From an uncultured Rhizobiaceae group bacterium (GTDB lineage Bacteria > Pseudomonadota > Alphaproteobacteria > Rhizobiales > Rhizobiaceae), in NCBI GenBank assembly GCA_937930635.1, contig CALHCF010000003.1, positions 330,272-394,271 of the forward strand: a stretch of DNA of 64,000 nucleotides. Direction: 5' to 3'. Below the pieces are notes generated by a model, which saw only the letters and a list, made by a program, of their open reading frames with translations, made no database searches and had not been told where the DNA came from. Numbering within the stretch: position 1 is the stretch's first letter; each line of letters starts with the position of its first letter. Of the stretch, positions 18,224 to 29,880 are shown piece after piece. A program made the translations under genes and the position numbers.

Positions 18224-19777
18224 TTAAGCAACATCTGACGCAACGTCAAAATCTTCTTTGCGGCTACCTGCCGCATCCGCAACCGTGTTTGCGGTCGGAT
18301 TGGGGTCATTGGCGTCGATCCCCTGCTCCTTGAGTTTGCGATAGAGCGTTGAACGCCCGATGCCCAGGCTCTTAGCCACCCTGGTCATGCGCCCATTATG
18401 ATGAGCAATTGCAAAGCGGATCATTTTCCCTTCAACATCCTCTAAACTCCTCATTTCTCCCGTTTCTGAGAGCATTGAGACAGCAAAAGATGGAGTTTGA
18501 ATCGACGCTGGATCGCTGGGCTGGCTGTTCACCGGAGCAGTAGAAACCAGCGGAACAATCTTGCCATCATCGCTAGTTTTGAAATCTTCCCCCATTGCAG
18601 CCGCGACTTGTGGAAACTCGTTGGGGGTCAGTTCTTCGCCATCACACAAAATTACAGCGCGAAAGATTGTGTTTTCAAGCTGCCGTATGTTGCCCGGCCA
18701 ATCATAGGCTTCCAGCATCGAAAGAGCGTCCTTTCGGATGCCGGAAATGCCACGACGCCCCTCTTCCAGACAGATGCGGGCCGTAAAATGCTTCACAAGC
18801 GCCGCGATATCGGTCTTGCGTGCGCTAAGCGTAGGAACAAGGATTGGGAAAACATTCAGCCGGTAGTAAAGATCTTCCCGGAACTGGCCGGACTTCACCA
18901 GCTCAATCATGTCTCGATTGGTCGCGGAGATCAGTCGGAAATCTGTCTTTACCGAGCGCTTGGCCCCAACTGGATCAATCTCGCCTTCCTGGATAGCGCG
19001 CAAGAGTTTGACCTGAATATCGAGCGAAAGTTCACCAACCTCGTCAAGAAAAAGCGTACCGCCATCGGCCTCTTTGAACTTGCCGGAATGACTGGAAACT
19101 GCGCCGGTAAACGCTCCTTTTTCATGACCAAACAGAATGCTCTCAACCAGGTTTTCCGGCAAGGCACCGCAATTGACGGTCACGAAGGGTTTGCCATTGC
19201 GCGGACTGGACCCCTGAATGGCGCGAGCAACAACTTCCTTGCCCACACCCGATTCACCTTCGATCAAAATTGGGATGGATGACGCCGCAGCACGCCGCCC
19301 CAGACCGGCAACCTTTTGCATTGCCGGGCTGTCACCAATGACATCATCAAAGCCAAAGACGCCATTGTCCGATTTTCGGATCTTGCGAACAACATCCTCC
19401 ATGGCCCCCAGCTTCAGCGCATTGTGAATGGAAACCTTCAACCGTTCGAACGAGACGGGTTTGACACAAAAATCTGTTGCCCCCGCCCGCATAGCGCTCA
19501 CAACCGCGTCGATGCTGCCCTGTGACGTCTGCACGATGACCGGCACGTCAACATTCTTGCGCCGCAACTGCTCCAGGACGCCCATGCCATCCAGGCCCGG
19601 CATGACCAGATCGAGCACCACAATCGAGATATCAGCGCCAGAACCATCACAGAGCATGTCGACGGCACTCTCACCATCCTGCACCATGACAGCCCGATAT
19701 CCCATTTTGTTGACAGCATTTTCCAGCAACCTGCGTTGTACCGGATCATCGTCAACGATAAGTACTGTCGTACCCAT
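18224..19777 (-). CDS. sigma54-dependent response regulator (NtrC family)
   Basis: REC + AAA (GESGVGKE, GAFTGAV, FLDEVGELSLD) + Fis-type HTH. Confidence 0.95.
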   Translation of the reverse strand: MGTTVLIVDDDPVQRRLLENAVNKMGYRAVMVQDGESAVDMLCDGSGADISIVVLDLVMPGLDGMGVLEQLRRKNVDVPVIVQTSQGSIDAVVSAMRAGATDFCVKPVSFERLKVSIHNALKLGAMEDVVRKIRKSDNGVFGFDDVIGDSPAMQKVAGLGRRAAASSIPILIEGESGVGKEVVARAIQGSSPRNGKPFVTVNCGALPENLVESILFGHEKGAFTGAVSSHSGKFKEADGGTLFLDEVGELSLDIQVKLLRAIQEGEIDPVGAKRSVKTDFRLISATNRDMIELVKSGQFREDLYYRLNVFPILVPTLSARKTDIAALVKHFTARICLEEGRRGISGIRKDALSMLEAYDWPGNIRQLENTIFRAVILCDGEELTPNEFPQVAAAMGEDFKTSDDGKIVPLVSTAPVNSQPSDPASIQTPSFAVSMLSETGEMRSLEDVEGKMIRFAIAHHNGRMTRVAKSLGIGRSTLYRKLKEQGIDANDPNPTANTVADAAGSRKEDFDVASDVA

Positions 19778-19944
19778 GGTGCTCCTGGTGGTATCCCGTT
19801 AAGAATCGGTTCAAATTGGCACACTGCCCTGAACGCTGACTTAACCTCTCTGGTAAAGATAAGATTAACGTCCAGGTTCGCGGTTACTCATAATTGGTTG
19901 TAAAACCTTTAGAAACGGTGCCTTTCGGCAAGGAATCAAATCAT

Positions 19945-21780
19945 ATGAAAAGTGTATACAAGGCGTCGATTGTCAAAGCCCTGGCTGAAGGAGCCGCGAC
20001 AAAAAGCGAAGCCACCCTGCCCGAATGGAATCTCGACGACCTGTATCCCGGCATGGAATCAGCGGAGTTCAGGAAAGATTTTGATGCCTCCATCCCGATG
20101 GCCCAGGAATTTGAGATCCGGTACAAGGGCAATTTGCAGGCGCTGCTTGAAGAGGGTGGCGGAAAACTCGCGCAGGCCATTCGCGATTACGAAGCTCTGG
20201 AAGAAACACTGGGGCGCATCATTTCCTATGCGGGTCTGCTTTATGCCGGCAATTCTGCCGATCCCGTTCGTGCCAAATTTTATGGCGATGTGCAGGAAAG
20301 GATCACCACCGCCAGCAGCAATTTGCTGTTCTTCGGGCTTGAGCTGAACCGCCTGGAAGACGATGCCATCAGCCAGGCAATGGAGAACGATGCGGCTCTG
20401 GCTCACTACCGCCCGTGGCTCACCGACTTGCGCCTGGATAAGCCCTACCAGCTGGATGACAAGCTGGAGCAGCTTTTCCTTGAGAAGTCAGCAACCGGAC
20501 GTGCTGCATTCAACCGGCTGTTTGATGAGACCATGTCAAACCTGCGCTTCCAGGTGGATGGAGAAGAGCTCGCCATCGAACCGACACTCAACATGCTTCA
20601 GCACACCGACGGAGATGTTCGCAAGTCCGCATCCGACGCACTGATTGAGACCTTTAAGGGCAATCTGCGCCTGTTTACGCTGATCACCAACACGCTGGCA
20701 AAGGACAAACAGATCGGCGACACTTGGCGGGGTTTCAACGATGTTGCCGACAGCCGCCATCTCGCTAATCGTGTGGAAGGGCCGGTGGTGGATGCATTGG
20801 TCAACGCTGTTGAAGATGCGTTTCCCCGCATCTCTCACCGCTATTACAAAATGAAGGCCAAATGGCTGGGTATGGATGTCCTTAATCACTGGGACCGCAA
20901 CGCACCTTTGCCCGATGGCCCGCAACGCGACATTGGCTGGAAGGAGGCACAAGAAACTGTATTGACCGCCTATTCCGGTTTCGCGCCGGAGATGGCTGAT
21001 ATTGCCTCTGACTTTTTTGAAAAGCGCTGGATTGATGCTCCGGTTCGACCCGGCAAATCACCGGGAGCCTTCGCCCATCCAACCGTACCGTCAGCTCACC
21101 CCTACGTGTTGCTCAATTATCAGGGCAAGCCTCGCGATGTGATGACCCTGGCCCATGAACTGGGACATGGCGTCCATCAGGTTCTGGCCGGTAAGCAGGG
21201 AGCGCTGATGGCGTCGACACCTCTGACGCTGGCCGAAACGGCAAGTGTGTTCGGGGAAATGCTGACCTTTCGTTCCTTGCTCGAAACGGCCGATTCTGCA
21301 CAGGAGCGAAAAGCCCTTCTCGCAGCCAAGGTCGAAGACATGATCAATACGGTCGTGCGACAAATCGCCTTCTATCTCTTTGAACGCAAAGTCCATGAGG
21401 AACGCCGCAATGGTGAGCTGACGTCAGATCAGCTTGGCGATATCTGGATGTCAGTTCAGGCTTCCAGTCTGGGACCGGCGGTCAGAATGGGTCCCGGCTA
21501 CGAGACCTTCTGGACCTACATTCCGCATTTCATCCATTCGCCTTTTTATGTCTACGCCTACGCTTTCGGCGATTGTCTCGTAAATTCCCTCTATGCGGTC
21601 TATCAGAACTCCGAAAGCGGTTTTCAAAAGAAATACTTTGACATGCTGCGCGCTGGCGGCACCAAACATCACAGCGAACTTCTGGCTCCGTTTGGGCTGG
21701 ATGCCAGCGATCCGGCTTTCTGGCAAAAGGGTCTGTCGGTTATCGAGAACCTGATCGATGAAATCGAGGACCTTGACTAA
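19945..21780 (+). CDS. M3 family oligoendopeptidase (PepF-type)
   Basis: HELGHGVHQ zinc motif; M3 family sequence. Confidence 0.93.
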   Translation: MKSVYKASIVKALAEGAATKSEATLPEWNLDDLYPGMESAEFRKDFDASIPMAQEFEIRYKGNLQALLEEGGGKLAQAIRDYEALEETLGRIISYAGLLYAGNSADPVRAKFYGDVQERITTASSNLLFFGLELNRLEDDAISQAMENDAALAHYRPWLTDLRLDKPYQLDDKLEQLFLEKSATGRAAFNRLFDETMSNLRFQVDGEELAIEPTLNMLQHTDGDVRKSASDALIETFKGNLRLFTLITNTLAKDKQIGDTWRGFNDVADSRHLANRVEGPVVDALVNAVEDAFPRISHRYYKMKAKWLGMDVLNHWDRNAPLPDGPQRDIGWKEAQETVLTAYSGFAPEMADIASDFFEKRWIDAPVRPGKSPGAFAHPTVPSAHPYVLLNYQGKPRDVMTLAHELGHGVHQVLAGKQGALMASTPLTLAETASVFGEMLTFRSLLETADSAQERKALLAAKVEDMINTVVRQIAFYLFERKVHEERRNGELTSDQLGDIWMSVQASSLGPAVRMGPGYETFWTYIPHFIHSPFYVYAYAFGDCLVNSLYAVYQNSESGFQKKYFDMLRAGGTKHHSELLAPFGLDASDPAFWQKGLSVIENLIDEIEDLD

Positions 21781-21887
21781 TCGCAAGTTTTTTGGGGAAT
21801 TACTCGCAACTGGCCCTTCACCGTGCCATAATCACTTTATATAGGCACATGATGTGGCCAAAAAACGAGCTTGGGGACAGTTCGACG

Positions 21888-22337
21888 ATGCGAAACACAA
21901 TACTCATTTCCCTGTCATTGGCTGGTGCTGTGGCGCTGTCTGGTTGTCAGTCGACCGGATTCGGCCTTCCGTCGCTGCGTTCGGCACCAAAGGCGCAAAG
22001 CACCGCTACGCCGCAATTGACGGCAAATGCGGCACCTGCAACACGGGCTGCTCCACCGACCGGTATTGACGGCAGGTGGATACCCACCGACGAAGGCGCC
22101 AGAGGCGTCTATGTCGCAGAATTCCGCAAGGGCGTATTCGTTTCGCGCCCCCCCAACAATGGCGACGCATTGGCTCGTGGCCGTTACACTGTAAAATCCG
22201 AAAAAGAAGTAGAGCTGAGCTTTATCGGAGCGGTCTCAAAACGCTCCGTCAACGCAACATGTGAACGCAAATCCGCCGACACGCTTTTCTGCGTGCCAAA
22301 CAGCGGTTCACCGTTCAATCTGCGCAGAACCGGCTGA
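21888..22337 (+). CDS. Omp10-like / AprI-Inh-type outer membrane lipoprotein
   Basis: Lipobox ALSGC; GIDGRWIPTD...LARGRYTVKSEKEVELSFIG...CERKSADTLFCVPNSGSPFNLRR. Confidence 0.7.
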   Translation: MRNTILISLSLAGAVALSGCQSTGFGLPSLRSAPKAQSTATPQLTANAAPATRAAPPTGIDGRWIPTDEGARGVYVAEFRKGVFVSRPPNNGDALARGRYTVKSEKEVELSFIGAVSKRSVNATCERKSADTLFCVPNSGSPFNLRRTG

Positions 22338-22432
22338 TCAACATCAAATTTTTGGCAGACACCTTGCACCATCAGCGAGCCTTGGTGTAACCCGTTAATG
22401 AGCAAAACGACCTATAGGGGCGAGCAAACTTA

Positions 22433-22657
22433 ATGGCTGACCAGAGTTATGACGTGAACCATGAAGATGGTGCACCAATGGATTATCCGCAGCACGAAGA
22501 GACTTATTCACTGTTCCTTTGGATGACCAAATGGGGCATTTTGTTTAACGTCGCACTTTTGGTTGCAATGGCCGTTGGCTTCTTCATGGGCGGTGGCTTT
22601 CTTGGCGGTACACTCACCTTCATCATCTTGATGATAGTGGCCCGCATCGTCGCCTGA
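22433..22657 (+). CDS. aa3-type cytochrome c oxidase subunit IV
   Basis: MDYPQHEETYSLFLWMTKWGILFNVALLVAMAVGFF. Confidence 0.88.
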   Translation: MADQSYDVNHEDGAPMDYPQHEETYSLFLWMTKWGILFNVALLVAMAVGFFMGGGFLGGTLTFIILMIVARIVA

Positions 22658-22759
22658 CACACAAAAATATTGCCTGACGCGAAAATCGTTTCAAGGGTTT
22701 CGAACGTTTCAGTTTTTGGCTGATACGCCAAACCGGCTGACAGCCGCCTGGCGCTTATA

Positions 22760-23599
22760 TCAGGATCCGCGGGTGCGGCGTTTACCTTCCTGAGCGGGCT
22801 GGTATTTTGGCTTGAGCACAGCAGCCCGCGAATAGGAGCGAAAAGCCCGTTTCTTCTGGCCGCGCTGCTCATAAACCAGCGCCTGATTGGTCCATGCTTC
22901 CGCATAGTTGGGGTCAAGCTTCAACGCCGTGTTGAAATCATCCAGCGCATTATCAAGCGAGTTACCCGCAAGATAAGAAAGCCCACGGGCATTGTAAGGT
23001 TCGGGCTGTTTGTCAGCCAGCGAAATCGCATTTGAAAAATCTTCAATCGCTTCATCATGATTGCGATTGCGTTGGTAGATCAAACCCCGGTTGTGATAAG
23101 CTCGGGGATTGGTAGTACCAAGCTGAATGGCTCTGCCATAGTCGGCAAAAGCAGATCGTGTCCGGTCTGCCCGGCGATACACATCACCGCGCCCGACATA
23201 GGCTTCACTGTAATTCGCGTTGATCGCCAGAGCGCGGTCATAGTCCTTTGCCGCTTTGGCAAGTTCACCGGTCCGGCTGAAAATCAAACCCCGGTTTGCG
23301 TAAGCCTGATAGAAGCGCGAATCGAGAGAAATCGCCGTATTGAAATCCTGAAGCGCCTGCGAGAACTTGCCAGCCCTGCCATAAGCCGCGCCGCGCACAT
23401 TATAGGCGTTGGGATCACGCGGATTGCTATTGACCACGTCCGAAAGCGAGCTGATATTTTCCGCTGAACCCTGTTCTTTATCGAGCTTCAAACCGTCGGG
23501 AAGGTTCGTTGAAACACAACCCGCCAGCAACACACCAGCCACAAGAAGGCCCGTGTTAAGAAGCGTCTTCGGTTTCCTAAAATTTACTGGTCTGCTCAT
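22760..23599 (-). CDS. tetratricopeptide repeat lipoprotein
   Basis: Lipobox LLAGC; repeated TPR units (YQAYANRGLIF..., YSEAYVGRGDVY...). Confidence 0.9.
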   Translation of the reverse strand: MSRPVNFRKPKTLLNTGLLVAGVLLAGCVSTNLPDGLKLDKEQGSAENISSLSDVVNSNPRDPNAYNVRGAAYGRAGKFSQALQDFNTAISLDSRFYQAYANRGLIFSRTGELAKAAKDYDRALAINANYSEAYVGRGDVYRRADRTRSAFADYGRAIQLGTTNPRAYHNRGLIYQRNRNHDEAIEDFSNAISLADKQPEPYNARGLSYLAGNSLDNALDDFNTALKLDPNYAEAWTNQALVYEQRGQKKRAFRSYSRAAVLKPKYQPAQEGKRRTRGS

Positions 23600-23776
23600 G
23601 AAAGCCGTGACCGTCCGTTTTCCAGGCACATAAACATGCACAGTCCACCCCAACCCCAGTTGATGTCTATACCGCCAATGCGTTGACCACCCACTTGTTT
23701 ATCCCCGTTGAACATATCCAAATGCAGGGGGTCCGCGCCAGCCCAGACTTAACCAACCAGAACTTAGCCCCAGATA

Positions 23777-23812
23777 AAACACAAAAGGCGACCGATTCCA
23801 GAATCGCTCGCC
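23777..23812 (-). terminator. likely terminator of rpsU
   Basis: Minus strand GGCGAGCGATTCTGGAATCGGTCGCC then TTTTGTGTTTT. Confidence 0.7.
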
Positions 23813-23871
23813 TGATCAGCATTTAATTCCATAATCGGCAAAATTGGGGCAATACCCAAATTTGTTCCTGA

Positions 23872-24102
23872 TTAACGGCTGGTGGTGGGTTTGCCGGGAA
23901 TCAGACCTTCACGCTGGGCGCGTTTACGGGCCAGTTTACGGGCACGACGCACAGCCTCTGCCTTTTCCCGGGCACGTTTTTCGGACGGTTTCTCATAAAA
24001 GTTCCGCAATTTCATTTCACGGAAAACGCCTTCTCTTTGAAGCTTTTTCTTCAGGGCACGGAGGGCTTGATCAACATTATTGTCACGAACGACGACTTGC
24101 AC
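23872..24102 (-). CDS. rpsU: 30S ribosomal protein S21
   Basis: [43 protein letters not shown]. Confidence 0.97.
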   Translation of the reverse strand: MQVVVRDNNVDQALRALKKKLQREGVFREMKLRNFYEKPSEKRAREKAEAVRRARKLARKRAQREGLIPGKPTTSR

Positions 24103-24318
24103 GGGCTTTTCCCATTTCTGAATACATAGATGTTGTGAGAGTTAGGATCGGTGACATACGGACAAATTATAAAAATTTAGCCCGAATTCAGGCACACAAG
24201 CCTTTATCCCGGTTCTCGCAGAGAACCAATTAGGGTGTCGATAGCAGACAAGTTTTGAGTTGTCCAGTATTTCAGCACGTTTCGGGCGCAGTTTGTCGCG
24301 CCAGGACACACTCAAAAA

Positions 24319-25464
24319 TCAACGGGCGAGTGCCAGCAATTGGACATAGTGGCCCATCTTCCGCCCGGCCCGCGCCTCGGCCTTGCCATAGAGTGTCACC
24401 TGTACCGATGGGTCGTCAAGAAGATCGGCAATTGTGTCCGCCTCATGCCCCAGCAAATTGCTCATGCTGCAATCATGGTGACGAGAGACTGAGCCCAGGG
24501 GAAGACCGCAAATCGCCCGAATATGCTGTTCGAATTGCGAGGTTTCGCAGGCTTCGTGGGTCCAGTGTCCCGAATTATGAACCCTGGGAGCAATCTCGTT
24601 TACAAGAAGCCTGTCACCCGCCTGAAAGAACTCCACTCCCAAAACACCAACATAGTCGAGCGCATCAAGAATTCTGGTTGCTATGCGACCCGCTTCATCC
24701 GCCTGTTCATCGGAAAGTTGAGCCGGAACGGTGGAACGGCGCAGGATTCCGCCCTCATGTTCATTGGTTGCGGGATCAAAACTGCGCACATTGCCCTTGC
24801 GGTCACGGGCCGCAATCACGGAAAACTCGCTTGAAAAAGCAACCTTCTTTTCAAGCACATAGGGCCCCGTCCCGATCTGGGTCAGCGCGGCCTCAACATC
24901 ACCATCAGCAGCGTCGAAAACATGCTGTCCTTTCCCGTCATATCCAAACCGGCGCGTCTTCAAAACACCGCCGTCGAAAGCCTTCAGTGCAGCCCGGATA
25001 TCGCTGGCATTTTCGACGGGCTCAAAGGGAGCCACCTCGATGCCATTTTCGCGAAGGAACGTCTTTTCCGTAAGCCGGTCCTGCGACACCTCCAGCGCAC
25101 GGGAAGGGGGAAAGAGAGGAACCTTCGCCTCCAAATAACGTGCAGCAGAAAGCGGAACGTTTTCAAACTCATAGGTAACAACGTCACAAAGGTCCGCAAG
25201 CCGGTCAAGCGCTTCGGGATCATCATAAGGTGCGGCCAGATGTTCATTGGCAAGCTGAGCTGCAGGGCACCCCGTCGACGGTTCCAGCACCACAACACGA
25301 TACCCAAGCCGGGCCGCACTTGAAGCCAGCATACGCCCCAATTGCCCACCACCAATCATTCCTATTGTGGCATTGGGCAACAAGGCTCCCTGCTCGCTTG
25401 TCAGGCCATCCTCAGTCAACTGGATGGTCTCCAACGGCGCCGGTTTGGGCGCTCCGCCACTCAT
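24319..25464 (-). CDS. purK: 5-(carboxyamino)imidazole ribonucleotide synthase
   Basis: [25 protein letters not shown]-grasp sequence; overlaps purE. Confidence 0.95.
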   Translation of the reverse strand: MSGGAPKPAPLETIQLTEDGLTSEQGALLPNATIGMIGGGQLGRMLASSAARLGYRVVVLEPSTGCPAAQLANEHLAAPYDDPEALDRLADLCDVVTYEFENVPLSAARYLEAKVPLFPPSRALEVSQDRLTEKTFLRENGIEVAPFEPVENASDIRAALKAFDGGVLKTRRFGYDGKGQHVFDAADGDVEAALTQIGTGPYVLEKKVAFSSEFSVIAARDRKGNVRSFDPATNEHEGGILRRSTVPAQLSDEQADEAGRIATRILDALDYVGVLGVEFFQAGDRLLVNEIAPRVHNSGHWTHEACETSQFEQHIRAICGLPLGSVSRHHDCSMSNLLGHEADTIADLLDDPSVQVTLYGKAEARAGRKMGHYVQLLALAR

Positions 25465-25915
25465 CAAGGCGCATCGCCAGATCATCATCATTAAGTGCCA
25501 GTACGGCAGTGGCAAGCAATGCAGCATTGACGGCACCTGCCTTGCCGATTGCAAGCGTTCCAACCGGAATCCCCGCAGGCATCTGTACGATAGACAAGAG
25601 GCTGTCCTGGCCGGACAATGCTGCCGACTGCACCGGCACCCCAAACACCGGCAAAGGTGTCAGGGCAGCGATCATGCCGGGAAGGTGCGCAGCCCCGCCG
25701 GCACCAGCAATGATGACCTTGTGGCCGGTGGCCTTTGCACCTTTTGCAAACGCGCTCATTCGGTCAGGCGTGCGGTGTGCAGATACAATTTTTGCGTCGC
25801 ACGACACGTCCAGTTTTTTGAGAGTATCAACCGCGTGGCGCATGGTTTCCCAGTCCGACTGACTTCCCATAACGATGGCCACCAAAGCGCCATCAGACTG
25901 CGATGTGGCACTCAT
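25412..25915 (-). CDS. purE: 5-(carboxyamino)imidazole ribonucleotide mutase
   Basis: [34 protein letters not shown]. Confidence 0.96.
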   Translation of the reverse strand: MSATSQSDGALVAIVMGSQSDWETMRHAVDTLKKLDVSCDAKIVSAHRTPDRMSAFAKGAKATGHKVIIAGAGGAAHLPGMIAALTPLPVFGVPVQSAALSGQDSLLSIVQMPAGIPVGTLAIGKAGAVNAALLATAVLALNDDDLAMRLDEWRSAQTGAVGDHPVD

Positions 25916-26118
25916 GCAATAATGTCCGGTATAATATTGGAGGCAACTTTTTCCATCTTGTCTTTCAGACCGAGTTTTTTCTTTTTCATGCGCTGAACCG
26001 CCAACGGGTCGCACCCTTTCGCAATCATGGCGTCAATTGCCATGTGATAGTCGTCATGCTCCAGTTTCAGTTGCGCCAGTTTCATGCGCAAGTGAGCCTG
26101 GTCCTGATCATCGCTCAT
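25912..26118 (-). CDS. YdcH/DUF465 family protein
   Basis: [15 protein letters not shown]...[23 protein letters not shown] overlap with purE. Confidence 0.88.
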   Translation of the reverse strand: MSDDQDQAHLRMKLAQLKLEHDDYHMAIDAMIAKGCDPLAVQRMKKKKLGLKDKMEKVASNIIPDIIA

Positions 26119-26204
26119 ACTGACATACCTGCCTGATTGAAGCGGGTCTTCTAACCTCTTTTATGCCATCGCGCCAAGAGCAGGCACTTAACACCTGCAA
26201 TTCC

Positions 26205-26236
26205 GGCGCAAACTTCCACAGGCGCAAACTTCCACA
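26205..26236. repeat. perfect 16-bp tandem duplication
   Basis: GGCGCAAACTTCCACA x2. Confidence 0.95.
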
Positions 26237-26340
26237 GGCTCTGGGATCGAAGGTCCCAAAACCCCGGCACATTCTCGACAGGCTAAAAATTGTGTGACAG
26301 ATTCCCTATGTAAAACAGCAACGATGACGAAAGGATTCTC

Positions 26341-26514
26341 ATGTCTGTACAATCGCATATCCAACAACTTGAACAACGGCACCAATCATTGGAAGCTGAG
26401 CTGGCCAATCTCACCGCCAGTCCATCAACATCGGACATTGAGCTAGCTGACGTTAAGCGAAAGAAATTGCGATTAAAGGACGAGATCAGTCGGTTGCAGT
26501 CACAGATAAACTGA
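26341..26514 (+). CDS. second YdcH/DUF465-like small protein (57 aa)
   Basis: MSVQSHIQQLEQRHQSLEAELANLTASPSTSDIELADVKRKKLRLKDEISRLQSQIN; below the ORF track size cutoff. Confidence 0.75.
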   Translation: MSVQSHIQQLEQRHQSLEAELANLTASPSTSDIELADVKRKKLRLKDEISRLQSQIN

Positions 26515-26611
26515 ACCTGAAACAGTTTCGCGTTGAAAGCCTATAACCATTTGAAAACCGACATGTTTGACTTGTCTTGCGAATGAATCTCGCACGGCTT
26601 ATGTCGGCACT

Positions 26612-27343
26612 ATGACACGGGCTGAACAAACTGAGAATACATCCGGGGCAAACCAAAACGCCCCGGACCGTTGTCGTGTTGTGCTTATCGCCAGCGGCAC
26701 AAAACTGGCTGCACTGGACCGGCAATGCCCGTCTTTCATGTCCAGCCTTCTGGGGTCGTCAGATGTGGCAAGTCTGGTTCTTTATGCTGACGGGCTTGAC
26801 GAATCAGCATTCCAAAAGCTGGCAGAAACCATCGTTCCGGTCGCACAAGATGCCGGTGTTGCGGCCATTATCGACAATGCAACACGAACCGCCGCACGCG
26901 TCGGTGCTGATGGCATACAACTGGGTCAGGATCCCGATGAGATGCGCGAGACCATTGACCGGTTTTCTCCGCAAATGATCGTTGGAGCCTCCAATGTGAA
27001 ATCTAGGCACAACGCGCTCGTGCTTGGAGAATTACAGCCCGATTACCTGATGTTCGGCAAGCCTGGCAGCGATATCAAACAGCAGCCTCACCCCAAAAAC
27101 CTGGAGTTAGGGTCATGGTGGTCTCACATGATCGAGATCCCCTGCATTGTTATGGGAGGCAGTGACCTTGATACTATCCCGGCGGTTGCGGAAACCGGCG
27201 CGGAATTTGTTGGCTTAAGTTCCGCCATCTTTACTGGCAATGATGGTCAGGGAATTGACACTGATGGGGCATCGGTCAGATTGGCAAAAGCAAACACCCT
27301 GCTGGATAACCATGCACCCCGTTTCGAGAACCCTGATGCTTAG
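26612..27343 (+). CDS. thiamine phosphate synthase-like (ThiE/TenI family)
   Basis: AAIIDNATRTAARVGADGIQLGQ ... GKPGSD ... VMGGSDLDTIPAVAETGAEFVGLSSAIF. Confidence 0.8.
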   Translation: MTRAEQTENTSGANQNAPDRCRVVLIASGTKLAALDRQCPSFMSSLLGSSDVASLVLYADGLDESAFQKLAETIVPVAQDAGVAAIIDNATRTAARVGADGIQLGQDPDEMRETIDRFSPQMIVGASNVKSRHNALVLGELQPDYLMFGKPGSDIKQQPHPKNLELGSWWSHMIEIPCIVMGGSDLDTIPAVAETGAEFVGLSSAIFTGNDGQGIDTDGASVRLAKANTLLDNHAPRFENPDA

Positions 27344-28373
27344 GTTTTCCGCACTTTTAGTCACTGCACTCTGCGCCACCGCTCTTTCGGCATATATGCC
27401 CGCCGAAGCAGCGCAGAGCAAAAAGGTCACCAAACCGCTCGAAGGTCCGGAACTGCCAGGCCCGATTGCAAGACCGGGGCAGCAACCGCAAATCGATGCT
27501 TCGGAGACAGGTCAAAACGAGACAGAAAACACCTCCAACCGCCGCCCGGACCTTGCCTATGGCGCTTACCAGCGGGGATATTATCTGACCGCCCTTGAGC
27601 TGGCTTTGCCCAGAGCAGACGCGGGCGATCCGGCTGCCCAAACCCTCATCGCCGAAATATATTGGCGAGGTCGCGGTGTGGCCATTGATCGCAAAAGGGC
27701 TGCAAGCTGGTATAAGTTTGCAGCCGAAGGCGGTCAGCGCGAAGCCCAGTTTGCTTATGGCAATATCCTGCTGCGCGGCAAAATTGTGCCGGAGGACAAA
27801 GAGAAAGGGCGTTACTATCTCGAAGAGGCAGCAAAAGCCGGTCACACACGAGCCGCCTTCAATCTCGCACAGATCATTACCGCCAAACGCCCAACCTGGG
27901 CCGGATTCAAAAAGGCCCTGCCCTGGTACGAACTGGCCGCCAAAGGCGGTGTAACGGACGCACAATATGCCCTCGCCAGCATCTATGCTGAAGCCAAAGG
28001 GGTTCAGTTCAATGACGACGAAAAGGCTTTGAAATGGCTCCGGCTGGCCGCTCAAGGGGGGCTTGATACCGCGCAGGTCGAGCTTGGCATATGGCTTGCC
28101 AATGGCAGAGCCGGCCCCAAAGATCCCAAAAACGCCTTTCGCTGGTTTTCGCGCGCGGCGGTACGGGGCAATGTGATTGCTCAGAACAGGCTCGCGCGTA
28201 TGCATGCACTGGGTTTCGGCACCAAGAAAAACATGATTCTGGCCGGTGCCTGGCATATCGTCTCACGCAGGGCCGGGTTCAGTGACAGCGACATGGACCG
28301 CCGTTTCCAATCTCTGTCAGATATCGATAAGAAGCGCGCCCTTGAGACAGCAAACCGGTTAAGCCGGTTATAG
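27336..28373 (+). CDS. Sel1-repeat (SLR) secreted protein
   Basis: Repeated AAKGGVTDAQYALASIYAEAKG-type units; signal peptide. Confidence 0.9.
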   Translation: MLRFSALLVTALCATALSAYMPAEAAQSKKVTKPLEGPELPGPIARPGQQPQIDASETGQNETENTSNRRPDLAYGAYQRGYYLTALELALPRADAGDPAAQTLIAEIYWRGRGVAIDRKRAASWYKFAAEGGQREAQFAYGNILLRGKIVPEDKEKGRYYLEEAAKAGHTRAAFNLAQIITAKRPTWAGFKKALPWYELAAKGGVTDAQYALASIYAEAKGVQFNDDEKALKWLRLAAQGGLDTAQVELGIWLANGRAGPKDPKNAFRWFSRAAVRGNVIAQNRLARMHALGFGTKKNMILAGAWHIVSRRAGFSDSDMDRRFQSLSDIDKKRALETANRLSRL

Positions 28374-28475
28374 ACAGTACGCTTGAAGTGCAGCGGAAAG
28401 TGTGATCAAGGAACGACACAAGCCATTGCGGCGCGTTTTCACACCCTTTCGCTATTTCAAAACTGAGCAAACAGC

Positions 28476-29042
28476 ATGAAGATCAACGGCAACGAAATCA
28501 AACCCGGCAATGTGATTGAACACAAGGGCAGCCTGTGGGTTGCCGTGAAAACCAACGCCGTAAAACCTGGCAAAGGCGGGGCCTTCAATCAGGTCGAACT
28601 CAAAAATCTCATTGATGGCACAAAGCATAACGAACGTTTCCGGGCCTCTGAAACGGTCGAGAAAGTACGGCTGGAGCAAAAAGACTTTCAATATCTTTAT
28701 GCAGAAGGCGACATGCTGGTGTTCATGGATACCAGCACCTACGATCAGCTTGAACTGCAACAGGAATTTGTGGGCGATCGCTCTGCCTTCCTGCAGGATG
28801 GTATGGCCGTGACGGTAGAACTTTACGAAGAAAAACCCATCGGCATCAATTTGCCTGACTATGTCACTCTCGAGATCGTCGAGGCTGATCCGGTGGTAAA
28901 GGGACAGACAGTATCATCGTCCTACAAACCTGCGATGATGGACAATGGCGTTCGTGTTATGGTCCCTCCCTTTATCGACGCTGGCGAAAAAATCGTCGTC
29001 GACACCAATGAAATAACTTATGTGCGCCGGGCCGAAGGCTAG
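28476..29042 (+). CDS. efp: translation elongation factor P
   Basis: [45 protein letters not shown]. Confidence 0.97.
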   Translation: MKINGNEIKPGNVIEHKGSLWVAVKTNAVKPGKGGAFNQVELKNLIDGTKHNERFRASETVEKVRLEQKDFQYLYAEGDMLVFMDTSTYDQLELQQEFVGDRSAFLQDGMAVTVELYEEKPIGINLPDYVTLEIVEADPVVKGQTVSSSYKPAMMDNGVRVMVPPFIDAGEKIVVDTNEITYVRRAEG

Positions 29043-29070
29043 GGTGTGAACTCAGGATACGGAACCTGAA

Positions 29071-29880
<810 letters not shown>

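Noticed and set aside
24255-25073. 272-aa + strand ORF
   Set aside because: Antisense shadow of purK with R/H/P-rich noise composition.
27357-28256. 299-aa minus-strand ORF
   Set aside because: Antisense shadow of the Sel1-repeat gene.
28990-29070. suhB-type (alpha-r14) sRNA upstream of the inositol monophosphatase gene
   Set aside because: No CCUCCUCCC anti-SD motif or matching hairpins; the region is mostly efp coding sequence.
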